This document shows, one piece after another, positions 1 to 7,759 of a stretch of DNA of 8,344 bases. The DNA comes from an uncultured Panacagrimonas sp. (GTDB lineage: Bacteria > Pseudomonadota > Gammaproteobacteria > Nevskiales > Nevskiaceae), in NCBI GenBank assembly GCA_946481265.1, contig CAMLNE010000186.1, positions 1 through 8,344 of the forward strand, in the 5' to 3' direction. The position numbers and the translations under genes are program-made. Every line of letters begins with the position of its first letter. The stretch's first letter is position 1. Under the pieces are notes generated by a model. It was not told the DNA's origin. It saw only the letters and a program-made list of their open reading frames with translations, and did not search any database.

Positions 1-1
1 C

Positions 2-91
2 GTACACGTCCTTGTTGAGATCGACTCCCGCGACCGGTCCGCTGAGCTCGTTCGCCGGGTTCGTGACCCAAACGCCGAACGCCGCCTTCAT
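2..91 (-). CDS. Possible 5' end of a divergent hypothetical gene, running off the left edge
   Basis: Read on the minus strand from an ATG at 91-89, the sequence is open to the window edge for 30 codons. The peptide begins MKAAFGVWVTNPANELSGPV and continues AGVDLNKDVY. The frame stays open upstream to a TAG at 121-119. Third codon positions are mostly G or C and the composition looks protein-like, which is why I prefer this to the forward reading. No good Shine-Dalgarno lies 5-12 bases before the ATG, so it may be an internal piece of a gene joined here by rearrangement or misassembly. I do not recognise the family. The opposite-strand frame (codons from base 3) shares the same GC-rich third positions, so codon bias alone cannot separate the two. 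Confidence 0.3.
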   Translation of the reverse strand, partial: MKAAFGVWVTNPANELSGPVAGVDLNKDVY

Positions 92-441
92 TGCGGCCCA
101 CGGCGGCGCTTCGAACTCCTACGTCAACCCCTACTCGCTGGGCCAAGGCCTGGTCGGGTCAGGACGCGGATGCCTACCTCGCGGCCTATGCCACCGACTT
201 CCGCCCCGAGGGCGGCATCTCGCGCACGACCTGGGACGCCCAGCGCCGTGACCGCGTGACCCGTCCCAAGCGCATCCGCGTGGGCGTGGTCAATCCGCGC
301 CTGTCGGCGCTGGGCGACGGCCGCGTGCGGGCCACGTTCCGCCAGGAGTACGAGTCGGACAGCTTCTCCGACACCGTCACCAAGGTGCTCGAACTGCGCA
401 ACGACGGCGGCTGGAAGATCGTGCGCGAGTACACCCGCTGA
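91..441 (+). CDS. C-terminal NTF2-like (Cds6-C type) domain of an envelope protein, 5' end missing
   Basis: From about base 137 the frame encodes an NTF2-like domain: RWAKAWSGQDADAYLAAYA at its start, a long middle with charged strands, and the ending GGWKIVREYTR. It matches the C-terminal domain of the next gene (EAWREAWSGKDTEAYLSYYA ... HWRIFREENR), so the two are related. In Helicobacter Csd6 and similar YkuD-family proteins this domain follows a catalytic domain. In xanthomonads I would expect a longer TPR or transpeptidase-type protein in front of it, which is inference. Here the frame has stops at 16-18, 43-45 and 64-66. Codon bias fails before about 137, and the only start is a TTG at 91 with no ribosome site. 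What is visible is therefore a 5'-truncated gene, either broken in the genome or at a faulty join. The stop lies 24 bases before the next ATG, which suggests one operon. Confidence 0.6.
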   Translation: MRPTAALRTPTSTPTRWAKAWSGQDADAYLAAYATDFRPEGGISRTTWDAQRRDRVTRPKRIRVGVVNPRLSALGDGRVRATFRQEYESDSFSDTVTKVLELRNDGGWKIVREYTR

Positions 442-465
442 TCGGCGGGCGGGCCTGACCGGGGA

Positions 466-1659
466 ATGAGCGCGATCCGCCGATCGTGGCTGGCACTGCC
501 GGCTGTGATGCTGATGGCGTTCGGAGTGCAGGCCGGGTCGTTCGCGCCGCTGGCGGCCACCGCCTCGCTGCCGATGCCCGAGGAGCAGCTGGTCGGCGCC
601 ATCGAGCTGGCGCGGGCGGGACGCACCGCCGAGAGCATCCGCGCGCTGGAGGCCCTGCTCAAGCGGCAACCCAATTTCCGCCTCGCGCAACTGATCTACG
701 CCGATCTGCTCGCCACCCGCTCCGGCACGCGCGGGATCGGCGTGGACAGCCAGGATCCGCGGATCCTCGAGCTGTTCGAGGAAGCGCGGCTGCGCCTGGA
801 TCGCGACCGCTACAGCCCGCCGCCGGGCATGGTGCCGGACTCGGTGCTGCAACTGTCGGCCGAATATCCCTACCTGGTGCTGGTCGACCTGCCCGGTGCG
901 CGCGTCCACCTGATGCGCAATGTCGACGGCCATCTCGAGCCGGTCGGCAACCGCTATGCGGCGATGGGTCGCGCCGGCTACGGCAAGGAGGTCGAGGGCG
1001 ACCTGCGCACGCCGGTGGGCATCTACCACGTCACCGGCTGGATGAGCGACGCCGCGCTGCCCGAACTCTACGGCGCCGGCTCGCTGCCGCTGACCTATCC
1101 CAACCTGTGGGATCGCTTCAAGTCCAAGACCGGCCACGGCATCTGGCTGCACGGCGTGCCACGGCAGACCTATGTGCGGGCACCGCGCTCCAGCGAAGGC
1201 TGCGTGACCATGGCCAACGAGGACCTGCTCTGGCTCAAGCCCTACGTGCTCGGCAGCCGGGCGCCGGTGGTGCTTGCGGACGAGCTGAACTGGATCCCGC
1301 TGAGCAAGGCGCGCGAGCAGCGCGACATGATCCTCAACCGCGTCGAGGCCTGGCGCGAGGCCTGGTCGGGCAAGGACACCGAGGCCTACCTGAGCTACTA
1401 CGCCGACGATTTCTCCACCGGCGGCCTGAGCCGGGCGCAGTTCGCCGATCACAAGCGTCGCGTCAACGCCGCCAAGGAATACGTCCGGGTCAAGCTCTCC
1501 GACGTGAGCCTGTTCCGCTACCCGGGCGAGCCGATGTTCCTGGCCGAATTCACGCTCGACTACGACAGCGACAACTACCGGTTCGTCGCCAGGAAGGAGC
1601 AGTACTGGCGGCAGGATGCGAAGGGCCACTGGCGCATCTTCCGTGAAGAGAACCGCTGA
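466..1659 (+). CDS. Periplasmic YkuD-family L,D-transpeptidase/carboxypeptidase with C-terminal NTF2-like domain (Csd6/DpaA-like)
   Basis: A 397-residue exported peptidoglycan enzyme. Residues 1-23 form a signal peptide (RR, hydrophobic core, likely cleavage after VQA). Residues about 41-85 look like a TPR helix pair. The YkuD domain spans roughly 135-272. The catalytic region has H229-G230 (GIWLHGVP) and Cys246 in SSEGCVTM; the usual SHGC is SEGC here. The NTF2-like domain covers about 285-397. YkuD enzymes use the cysteine as nucleophile on the third residue of peptidoglycan stem peptides. Relatives with this layout include Helicobacter Csd6, an L,D-carboxypeptidase affecting cell shape, and E. 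coli DpaA, which releases Braun lipoprotein. Cross-linking, trimming and lipoprotein release therefore all remain possible. GGGGA (459-463) sits just before the ATG. The 3' end overlaps rsmG. Confidence 0.9.
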   Translation: MSAIRRSWLALPAVMLMAFGVQAGSFAPLAATASLPMPEEQLVGAIELARAGRTAESIRALEALLKRQPNFRLAQLIYADLLATRSGTRGIGVDSQDPRILELFEEARLRLDRDRYSPPPGMVPDSVLQLSAEYPYLVLVDLPGARVHLMRNVDGHLEPVGNRYAAMGRAGYGKEVEGDLRTPVGIYHVTGWMSDAALPELYGAGSLPLTYPNLWDRFKSKTGHGIWLHGVPRQTYVRAPRSSEGCVTMANEDLLWLKPYVLGSRAPVVLADELNWIPLSKAREQRDMILNRVEAWREAWSGKDTEAYLSYYADDFSTGGLSRAQFADHKRRVNAAKEYVRVKLSDVSLFRYPGEPMFLAEFTLDYDSDNYRFVARKEQYWRQDAKGHWRIFREENR

Positions 1660-2281
1660 GCCGCCCGCGCTGCTCGAACGCGGGCTGCACGCACTCGGGC
1701 TGGATCCCGCGCTGCAGGCGCCGCTGCTGACCTACGTGGCCGAGCTGTCGAAGTGGAACGCGGCCTACAACCTCACCGCGGTGCGCGATCCCGCCGGCAT
1801 GGTCACGCGCCACGTGCTCGATTCGCTCGCGGTGCTGCCCGCCATCGAAGGGATTCCGGTGTCGAGGCTGCTCGACGTCGGCAGCGGTGCCGGCCTGCCG
1901 GGCATCCCGCTGGCGCTGGCGCGGCCGCAGTGGCATGTCGCGCTGCTGGACGGCAACGGCAAGAAGGCGCGCTTTCTGCGACACGCGGTGCGCACGCTGG
2001 ACCTGCGCAATGTCGAGGTGTTCGAGGAGCGGGCGGAGGAACACCGGCCGGTCGCGCCCTACGACGCCGTCACCAGCCGTGCGTTTTCCGCGCTGGCCGA
2101 CTTCATGGCGATGACCCTGCCGCTGCTGGCGCCGGGCGGGCACTGGCTGGCGATGAAGGGCCGGCTCGACGACAATGAAATGGCTGTCCACCCCCTCTTG
2201 TCTTCGCCACCGCGTGTGGTCCGGTTGCAGGTCCCCGGCCTGCACGAAGATCGCCACCTGGTGATTGCCCGCCGCCCGTGA
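1643..2281 (+). CDS. rsmG: 16S rRNA (guanine-527-N7) methyltransferase RsmG (GidB)
   Basis: A SAM-dependent methyltransferase that modifies G527 in the 530 loop of 16S rRNA; loss in other bacteria gives low-level streptomycin resistance. The 212-residue length fits the family (E. coli 207). Family signatures are KWNAAYNLTAVRDP (residues 37-50), HVLDSLAVLP (57-66), the SAM loop LDVGSGAGLPGIPLAL (77-92), LLDGNGKKARFL (101-112) and SRAFSAL (145-151). I chose the GTG at 1643, which overlaps the transpeptidase gene by 17 bases. An ATG at 1616 is in frame, but the nine added codons include rare CGA and AGG and look like shadow of the upstream gene. Neither start has a well-spaced Shine-Dalgarno. 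parA begins 7 bases after the stop, so the genes are probably co-transcribed and translationally coupled. Confidence 0.95.
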   Translation: MKRTAEPPALLERGLHALGLDPALQAPLLTYVAELSKWNAAYNLTAVRDPAGMVTRHVLDSLAVLPAIEGIPVSRLLDVGSGAGLPGIPLALARPQWHVALLDGNGKKARFLRHAVRTLDLRNVEVFEERAEEHRPVAPYDAVTSRAFSALADFMAMTLPLLAPGGHWLAMKGRLDDNEMAVHPLLSSPPRVVRLQVPGLHEDRHLVIARRP

Positions 2282-2288
2282 GTCGTCC

Positions 2289-3074
2289 ATGAGCTACACC
2301 ATCGCCGTCGCCAACCAGAAGGGAGGCGTCGGCAAGACCACCACCTCGGTGAATCTCGCCGCCTCGCTGGCGGCGACGCGCCGGCGCGTGCTGCTGGTCG
2401 ACCTCGATGCGCAGGGCAACGCGACGATGGGCCTGGGGGTCGACAAGTCCGCGCTCGCGCTGACCGCGCGCGACGTGCTGCTCGAGGCGGCCACCGCCGA
2501 GCAGGCGATCCAGCACCTGTCCGAGCTGAACCTGTGGCTGTTGCCGGCCAACAGCGACATGACGGAGGCGGAGATCAAGCTGCGCGATCAGGCCGCCGGC
2601 GACTTCGCGCTCAAGAGCGCGCTGGCCACGGTGGCCGACCGCTTCGACTTCGTGATCATCGACTGCCCGCCGGCGCTGTCCAAGCTGACCGTCAACGCGC
2701 TGATCGCGGCGGACGGCGTGTTGATCCCGATGCAGTGCGAGTACTACGCGCTGGAGGGGCTGAGCGCGCTGGTCGACACCATCTCCAAGATCCGCCGCGT
2801 GATCAACCCCAAGCTGGAGATTGAGGGCCTGCTGCGCACGATGTTCGATCCGCGCAACAACCTGTCCAACGACGTTTCCGCGCAGCTGCTGCTGCACTTC
2901 CCCGACAAGGTCTATCGCACGGTGATCCCGCGCAATGTGCGCCTGGCCGAGGCGCCGAGCCACGGCCTGCCGGTGATGGTCTACGACCCGCAGTCGAGCG
3001 GCGCACGCGCCTATCTCTCACTTGCCGGTGAACTGCTGCGGAGGCACGACGGTGGTCAGCTCAGACTCGATTGA
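2289..3074 (+). CDS. parA: Chromosome partitioning ATPase ParA (Soj family)
   Basis: A 261-residue Walker-type ATPase that binds DNA non-specifically when ATP-bound and moves ParB-parS complexes, so that replicated origins separate. Visible motifs are the deviant Walker A KGGVGKTT (residues 11-18, with the signature lysine K11), DLDAQGNAT (38-46), Walker B-like VIIDCPPAL (122-130), the EYYALEG segment (141-147) and the conserved PRNVRLAEAPSHGLP stretch near 225-239. There is no N-terminal helix-turn-helix, so this is the short chromosomal type rather than a P1-like autorepressor. I chose the ATG at 2289 because MSYTIAVANQKGG is the usual N-terminus; the in-frame TTG at 2265 lies inside rsmG. 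parB follows 63 bases downstream. Confidence 0.96.
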   Translation: MSYTIAVANQKGGVGKTTTSVNLAASLAATRRRVLLVDLDAQGNATMGLGVDKSALALTARDVLLEAATAEQAIQHLSELNLWLLPANSDMTEAEIKLRDQAAGDFALKSALATVADRFDFVIIDCPPALSKLTVNALIAADGVLIPMQCEYYALEGLSALVDTISKIRRVINPKLEIEGLLRTMFDPRNNLSNDVSAQLLLHFPDKVYRTVIPRNVRLAEAPSHGLPVMVYDPQSSGARAYLSLAGELLRRHDGGQLRLD

Positions 3075-3101
3075 CCGGCGTCACGTGGCTTGCGCCATAC
3101 T
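3071..3101 (+). promoter_or_regulatory. Weak candidate promoter for parB
   Basis: TTGACC at 3071-3076 overlaps the parA stop codon and matches a -35 box at 5 of 6 bases. CATACT at 3096-3101 matches a -10 box at 4 of 6. The spacer is 19 bases, longer than the optimal 17. It lies 37 bases before the parB ATG. It could provide extra parB transcription on top of read-through from parA. Such matches arise by chance, hence the low confidence. Confidence 0.25.
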
Positions 3102-3137
3102 GCCCGCCCGCGCGGGGAACACGGGACACGGCGGAAC

Positions 3138-4001
3138 ATGAGCACGGCAAGAAAACGGGCGACCACACTGGGACGCGGCCTGGACGCGCTGCTGAGCAGC
3201 GCCAGCATGGGCGGGGCGGCGGACGTCGCCGATCCGGTCGGCGAGCAGCGCGAGATCGCGCTCGATCGGCTGCAGCCGGGCGCACACCAGCCGCGCCGTC
3301 ACTTCGACGAACAGGCCCTGGCCGAACTGGCCGACTCGATCTCCGCGCAGGGCGTGGTGCAGCCGATCGTGGTGCGCCCGCTCGGGGCGGATCGCTACGA
3401 GATCGTCGCCGGCGAACGCCGCTGGCGTGCGGCGCAGCGCGCCGGCCTCAAGAAGATCCCCGCGGTGGTGCGCACGCTCGACGAGCGCGGCGCGATGGCG
3501 GTCGCCCTGGTCGAGAACATCCAGCGCGCCGATCTCAACCCGCTCGAGGAGGCCGAGGCGCTCAAGCGCCTGCTCGATGAATGCCGGCTCACGCACGAGC
3601 AGGTGGCCGAGGCGGTGGGTCGTTCGCGCGCGGGCGTGACCAACCTGCTGCGGCTGATGGAACTCAACCCCGACGTGCAGGCGCTGGTGCGCGAGTCGCG
3701 CCTGAGCCTGGGACACGCCAAGGTGCTGCTGGCGCTCGAGGGCGCCCGCCAGTCATCGCTGGCCCGGCTGGTGGCCGACCAGCAGATGAGCGTGCGCCAG
3801 ACCGAGGCCCTGGTGCAGGCGCAGGCCCGGCCGCGCAACGGCAAGGCGCCGGACCCCGCGGCATCCGAGATGCAGTCGCGCCTGCAGAGCCGCATCGGAC
3901 TGCCGGTTCGCGTGCAGCAGGACGCCAGCGGCCGCGGCCGCATCACGATCAAGTTCAAGAGCGGCAGCGAACTCGAGGGCCTGCTGCAGCGGATCTCCTG
4001 A
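3138..4001 (+). CDS. parB: Chromosome partitioning protein ParB (Spo0J family)
   Basis: A 287-residue parS-binding CTPase clamp that loads at origin-proximal parS sites, spreads, and stimulates ParA. The N-terminus carries the ParA-interacting basic motif LGRGLDALLS (residues 11-20). The ParB/Srx nuclease-like CTP-binding domain follows (about 38-130), with the LQPGAHQPRRHF box, GERRWRAA (92-99) and ENIQRADLNPLEEA (126-139). A helix-turn-helix for parS recognition lies near 150-175 (THEQVAEAVGRSRAGVTNLL). A linker leads to the C-terminal dimerisation domain (about 245-287). I chose the ATG at 3138, preceded by GGCGGA, because it gives the expected basic start MSTARKR; the alternative at 3090 adds a non-conserved extension. 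The SDR gene starts 28 bases after the stop. Confidence 0.96.
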   Translation: MSTARKRATTLGRGLDALLSSASMGGAADVADPVGEQREIALDRLQPGAHQPRRHFDEQALAELADSISAQGVVQPIVVRPLGADRYEIVAGERRWRAAQRAGLKKIPAVVRTLDERGAMAVALVENIQRADLNPLEEAEALKRLLDECRLTHEQVAEAVGRSRAGVTNLLRLMELNPDVQALVRESRLSLGHAKVLLALEGARQSSLARLVADQQMSVRQTEALVQAQARPRNGKAPDPAASEMQSRLQSRIGLPVRVQQDASGRGRITIKFKSGSELEGLLQRIS

Positions 4002-4029
4002 GTCGCGGCTCCTCGAGGGGGCAGCAGAC

Positions 4030-4836
4030 ATGAACGCGTTCGGATGTGCGCTGGTCACCGGCGCCTCGGGTGGAATCGGCGAGGCCTTCGCGCGCCGCCT
4101 GGCCGCGGACGGCCTGGACCTGCTGCTGGTCGCCCGCTCGGCCGACAAGCTCGACGACATCGCCCGTTCACTGCGCACGTCCTGCGGCGTGCGGGTGGAA
4201 ATCCTGGCGACCGATCTCGCCCTGCCCGACGCCGGGACCCGCCTGCAGCAGGCGGCGTCGGCGTTCGAGCTGCACGTCGACCTGCTGATCAACAACGCCG
4301 GCTTCGGCATGGTCGGCCGCTTCGACCGCCTCGATGGCGCCCGCGCCCAGCAGATGGTGGCGCTCAACATCGGCGCGGTGGTGAGCGTCACGCAGGCCTT
4401 CCTGCCCGGCATGCTGGCGCGCAAGCGCGGCGCCATCGTCAACATCGCCTCGATGGCGGCGTTCCAGCCCACGCCCTTCATGACCACCTACGGCGCGACC
4501 AAGGCCTTCGTGCTGTCGTTCAGCGAGGGTCTCTGGGCCGAGTACCGCAAGCGCGGCATCAGCGTGCTGGCGGTCTGCCCGGGGCCGGTCGATACCGGCT
4601 TCTTCGATGCGACCGGCCGGCCGGAGACCCGGGCCGGCGTGCCGCGCCGCATGATGCTCAAGGCCGAGCGCGTCGTGGAGGAGAGCCTTGATGCGCTGGC
4701 CCGCAACCGGATGCTGGTCGTCCCCGGCGGCATCGGGCAGGGCCTGATGGCGAGCCTGCCGCGATTCGCCCCGCGCAGCTGGGTGGCCGCGGGCGTGGCC
4801 GGTGTGCTGGGGCGCTCGACCCGCTCGTCGGAGTGA
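4030..4836 (+). CDS. Short-chain dehydrogenase/reductase (classical SDR, probably NADP(H)-dependent)
   Basis: A 268-residue Rossmann-fold oxidoreductase of the classical SDR family. It shows the cofactor loop TGASGGIG (residues 10-17), DL at 62-63 after the third strand, NNAG (88-91), and the catalytic set S141, Y154 and K158 in NIASMAAFQPTPFMTTYGATK. The PGPVDTGFF segment (184-192) follows. Arg36 at the end of the second strand favours NADP(H) over NAD(H). The substrate cannot be read from the sequence; the overall pattern resembles the DltE/YqjQ-like general SDR group. An AGGGGG run at 4016-4021 precedes the ATG at 4030. It lies 28 bases after parB on the same strand and may be read from the par transcript, but it has no known role in segregation or ATP synthesis. 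No clear terminator follows it. Confidence 0.9.
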   Translation: MNAFGCALVTGASGGIGEAFARRLAADGLDLLLVARSADKLDDIARSLRTSCGVRVEILATDLALPDAGTRLQQAASAFELHVDLLINNAGFGMVGRFDRLDGARAQQMVALNIGAVVSVTQAFLPGMLARKRGAIVNIASMAAFQPTPFMTTYGATKAFVLSFSEGLWAEYRKRGISVLAVCPGPVDTGFFDATGRPETRAGVPRRMMLKAERVVEESLDALARNRMLVVPGGIGQGLMASLPRFAPRSWVAAGVAGVLGRSTRSSE

Positions 4837-4931
4837 AGCGCGGGATCGATCGAGGTAGGGGTCGGCCCGGATTGCGGAACGGATGCGAAGTGAACTTCTT
4901 GCATTCACATGCTGCGAAGGGGCGATTTGCG
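4837..4931. other. Upstream part of the gap between the SDR gene and the atp promoter
   Basis: This stretch has no convincing ORF and no GC hairpin with a T-run that would mark a terminator. It contains small overlapping inverted repeats: GAAGT/ACTTC at 4887-4891 and 4894-4898, and GTGAA/TTCAC at 4890-4894 and 4904-4908. There is also a direct repeat TGCGAAG at 4884-4890 and 4913-4919. These lie 24-48 bases before the -35 box, a position where an activator could bind. The arms do not fit the CRP/Clp pattern, whose spacer is 6 bases. No regulator can be named. Confidence 0.3.
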
Positions 4932-4961
4932 TTGACCCGGTTTGCATCCGGCTAGTAGACT
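4932..4961 (+). promoter_or_regulatory. Sigma70-type promoter of the atp operon
   Basis: TTGACC (4932-4937) matches the -35 consensus at 5 of 6 bases, and TAGACT (4956-4961) matches the -10 at 4 of 6, with an 18-base spacer. The predicted start of transcription is near 4968, giving an untranslated leader of about 50 bases before atpI. It sits in the only sizeable gap on the left side of the operon, exactly where the atp promoter is expected. A good ribosome site (AGGCGG, 5003-5008) follows. Confidence 0.6.
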
Positions 4962-5018
4962 TCGCGCCCGTTTTCCGCCGTTGCCAAGTCAGTCTCGAGC
5001 CCAGGCGGACCGTCCCCG

Positions 5019-5402
5019 ATGTCACAGTCAATGATCTGGGGAGCCACGCTGAAAAAAGCGCTGGCTCTGCAATGGGGTGCGGTCGCAGGACTGGCCGGCA
5101 TCGCCGGAGTGGTGAGCTTGAATGCGGCGCTTTCGCTGCTGGGCGGTGGAGTGGCGGTGGTGGTACCGAACACGCTGCTCGCCGTGTGGCTGATGGGGCG
5201 CATGCAGAGGGAAGACGCGGGCGGGGCAGGAGCGGTGGCCCTGATGGTGGCGGAAGGTCTCAAGCTGGTCGGCACCACGGGCCTGCTTCTGGCCACGGTG
5301 ATGCTGATGGGACCCAAGCTGGTATGGCCGGGCTTCCTTGCGGGAATCATCGGTGCGTTGCTCGCGCAATGGCTGACGTTGTGGGTGACGCGGCGCTACT
5401 GA
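5019..5402 (+). CDS. atpI: F1Fo ATP synthase subunit I (AtpI)
   Basis: A 127-residue inner-membrane protein that opens the atp operon. Hydrophobic segments lie near residues 16-37, 40-60, 74-97 and 102-123, giving the four-helix layout of AtpI. The conserved AEGLKL motif is at 78-83. The C-terminus is basic (TRRY). AtpI is not part of the finished enzyme; in other bacteria it aids c-ring assembly or stability and is often dispensable. The ATG at 5019 has AGGCGG 10 bases upstream. atpB starts 48 bases after the stop, and that gap (5403-5450) holds no hairpin or promoter that I can see. Confidence 0.9.
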   Translation: MSQSMIWGATLKKALALQWGAVAGLAGIAGVVSLNAALSLLGGGVAVVVPNTLLAVWLMGRMQREDAGGAGAVALMVAEGLKLVGTTGLLLATVMLMGPKLVWPGFLAGIIGALLAQWLTLWVTRRY

Positions 5403-5450
5403 AGAGGCCGCGGGTGGTTTGAGAGTCCAGGGAAAGCGAACGCGAAAGAC

Positions 5451-6681
<1,231 letters not shown>

Positions 6682-6698
6682 TTCGACGGATGTTCGAC

Positions 6699-6712
6699 GC
6701 GGATCATTCCGC
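6699..6712 (+). other. Small hairpin between atpE and atpF
   Basis: GCGGA (6699-6703) and TCCGC (6708-6712) form a perfect 5-base stem with a 4-base loop, 17 bases after the atpE stop. No T-run follows, so it is not a terminator. It could slow 3' decay of the atpE message, but short GC stems are common by chance in DNA of this composition. Confidence 0.25.
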
Positions 6713-6736
6713 CCGGCCACGTCTCAAGGGTATGGC

Positions 6737-7207
6737 ATGAATATCAATCTGACCCTGTTCGCGCAGGCGATCGTCTTCGCGGTCTTCATCTGGTTCACGG
6801 CCCGTTTCGTCTGGCCGCCCCTGATGCGTGCCGTGACCGACCGCCAGAACCGCATTGCCGACGGCCTGGCGGCCGCCGAGAAGGGCTCGCGCAGCCTGGC
6901 CGATGCGGCGGTGAAGACCGAGGAGACGCTCAAGCAGGCGCGTTCGCAGGCCCAGGAGATCCTGGCTGGCGCGAACAAGCAGGCCGCGCAGCTCGTCGAC
7001 CAGGCCCGGGTGCAGGCCAAGGCCGAGGGCGAGCGCATCGTCGCCGCGGCGCACGAGGAAGTGACGCGCGAGATCACCAAGGCCAAGGAGACGCTGCGCA
7101 AGCAGGTCGGCGAACTGGCCGTGCTCGGTGCCTCGAAGATCCTCAAGCGCGAGGTCAACGCCCAGGCGCACGCCGACGTGCTCGGCGACCTCGCGGCGCG
7201 CGTCTGA
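6737..7207 (+). CDS. atpF: F1Fo ATP synthase subunit b
   Basis: A 156-residue peripheral stalk subunit, the same length as E. coli b. One N-terminal membrane helix (about residues 4-27, [20 protein letters not shown]) is followed by [21 protein letters not shown] long, charged, alanine-rich helix (about 40-140) then forms the dimeric coiled stalk that binds delta and the top of F1. The ATG at 6737 has AAGGG (6726-6730) 6 bases upstream; an in-frame start at 6632 lies inside atpE and is rejected. The stop codon overlaps the atpH ribosome site, suggesting coupled translation. Confidence 0.97.
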   Translation: MNINLTLFAQAIVFAVFIWFTARFVWPPLMRAVTDRQNRIADGLAAAEKGSRSLADAAVKTEETLKQARSQAQEILAGANKQAAQLVDQARVQAKAEGERIVAAAHEEVTREITKAKETLRKQVGELAVLGASKILKREVNAQAHADVLGDLAARV

Positions 7208-7218
7208 GGAACCAGCCC

Positions 7219-7755
7219 ATGGCCGATCTTTCCACGCTGGCCCGCCCGTACGCGAAAGCCGCCTTCGAGCTGGCGCGCGACACCAAGCGGTTCGAGGAGT
7301 GGGGCCAGACGCTGGACGCGCTGGCCACCGCGGTGACGTCGCCGGATCTGTCCGGATTGATCGGGCACCCCGCGCTGCTCAAGAGCGATCTGGCCGATGT
7401 GCTGTCACAGGCCATCGGCAACGCGCTCGGCGACCAGGGCAAGTCCCTGGTCAAGCTGCTGGTGGAGAACAATCGCCTGCGGGCGACGCCCTTCATCGCC
7501 GAGCAGTTCGAGGCGATGCGCGCCGATGCCGAGTCGCGCGTGGACGTGGAGATCACGTCGGCGGCGGAAGTCTCGCCCGCCCAGCAGCAGAAGCTGACGG
7601 ACGCGGTGTCCCGGCGCCTGTCGCGCGACGTGGTGGTGAGCTGGAAGACCGATGAATCGCTGGTGGCCGGCGCCGTGATCCGCGCCGGCGACCTGGTGAT
7701 CGACGGCTCGGTCAGGGGTGAGCTCGACAAGATGAGGATCGCGCTCGCCAGTTGA
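7219..7755 (+). CDS. atpH: F1Fo ATP synthase subunit delta
   Basis: A 178-residue F1 subunit linking the top of the alpha3-beta3 head to the b stalk (the OSCP family). The N-terminal helical domain starts with the typical LARPYAKAAFELA (residues 7-19). The family signature near the C-terminus reads AGAVIRAGDLVIDGSVRGEL (150-169). The ribosome site GAGGA (7206-7210) overlaps the atpF stop codon and lies 8 bases from the ATG. Only one delta is needed per enzyme. The gene is followed by a 104-base gap holding a REP pair, after which expression of the three-copy alpha subunit begins. Confidence 0.97.
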   Translation: MADLSTLARPYAKAAFELARDTKRFEEWGQTLDALATAVTSPDLSGLIGHPALLKSDLADVLSQAIGNALGDQGKSLVKLLVENNRLRATPFIAEQFEAMRADAESRVDVEITSAAEVSPAQQQKLTDAVSRRLSRDVVVSWKTDESLVAGAVIRAGDLVIDGSVRGELDKMRIALAS

Positions 7756-7759
7756 GCGG

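Noticed and set aside
124..1629. 501-codon minus-strand open frame
   Set aside because: It is a mirror of the NTF2-fragment and transpeptidase genes in GC-rich DNA. The translation is low in complexity (Arg, Ala, Gly, His, Gln) with no recognisable motif.
1616..1642. Longer rsmG from the ATG at 1616
   Set aside because: The added codons include rare CGA and AGG, have no well-spaced Shine-Dalgarno, and extend beyond the usual RsmG N-terminus.
3079..3094. CACGTG in the parA-parB gap as a parS site
   Set aside because: Only the CACGTG core and two flanking bases match the 16-base parS consensus (8 of 16); the outer arms do not.
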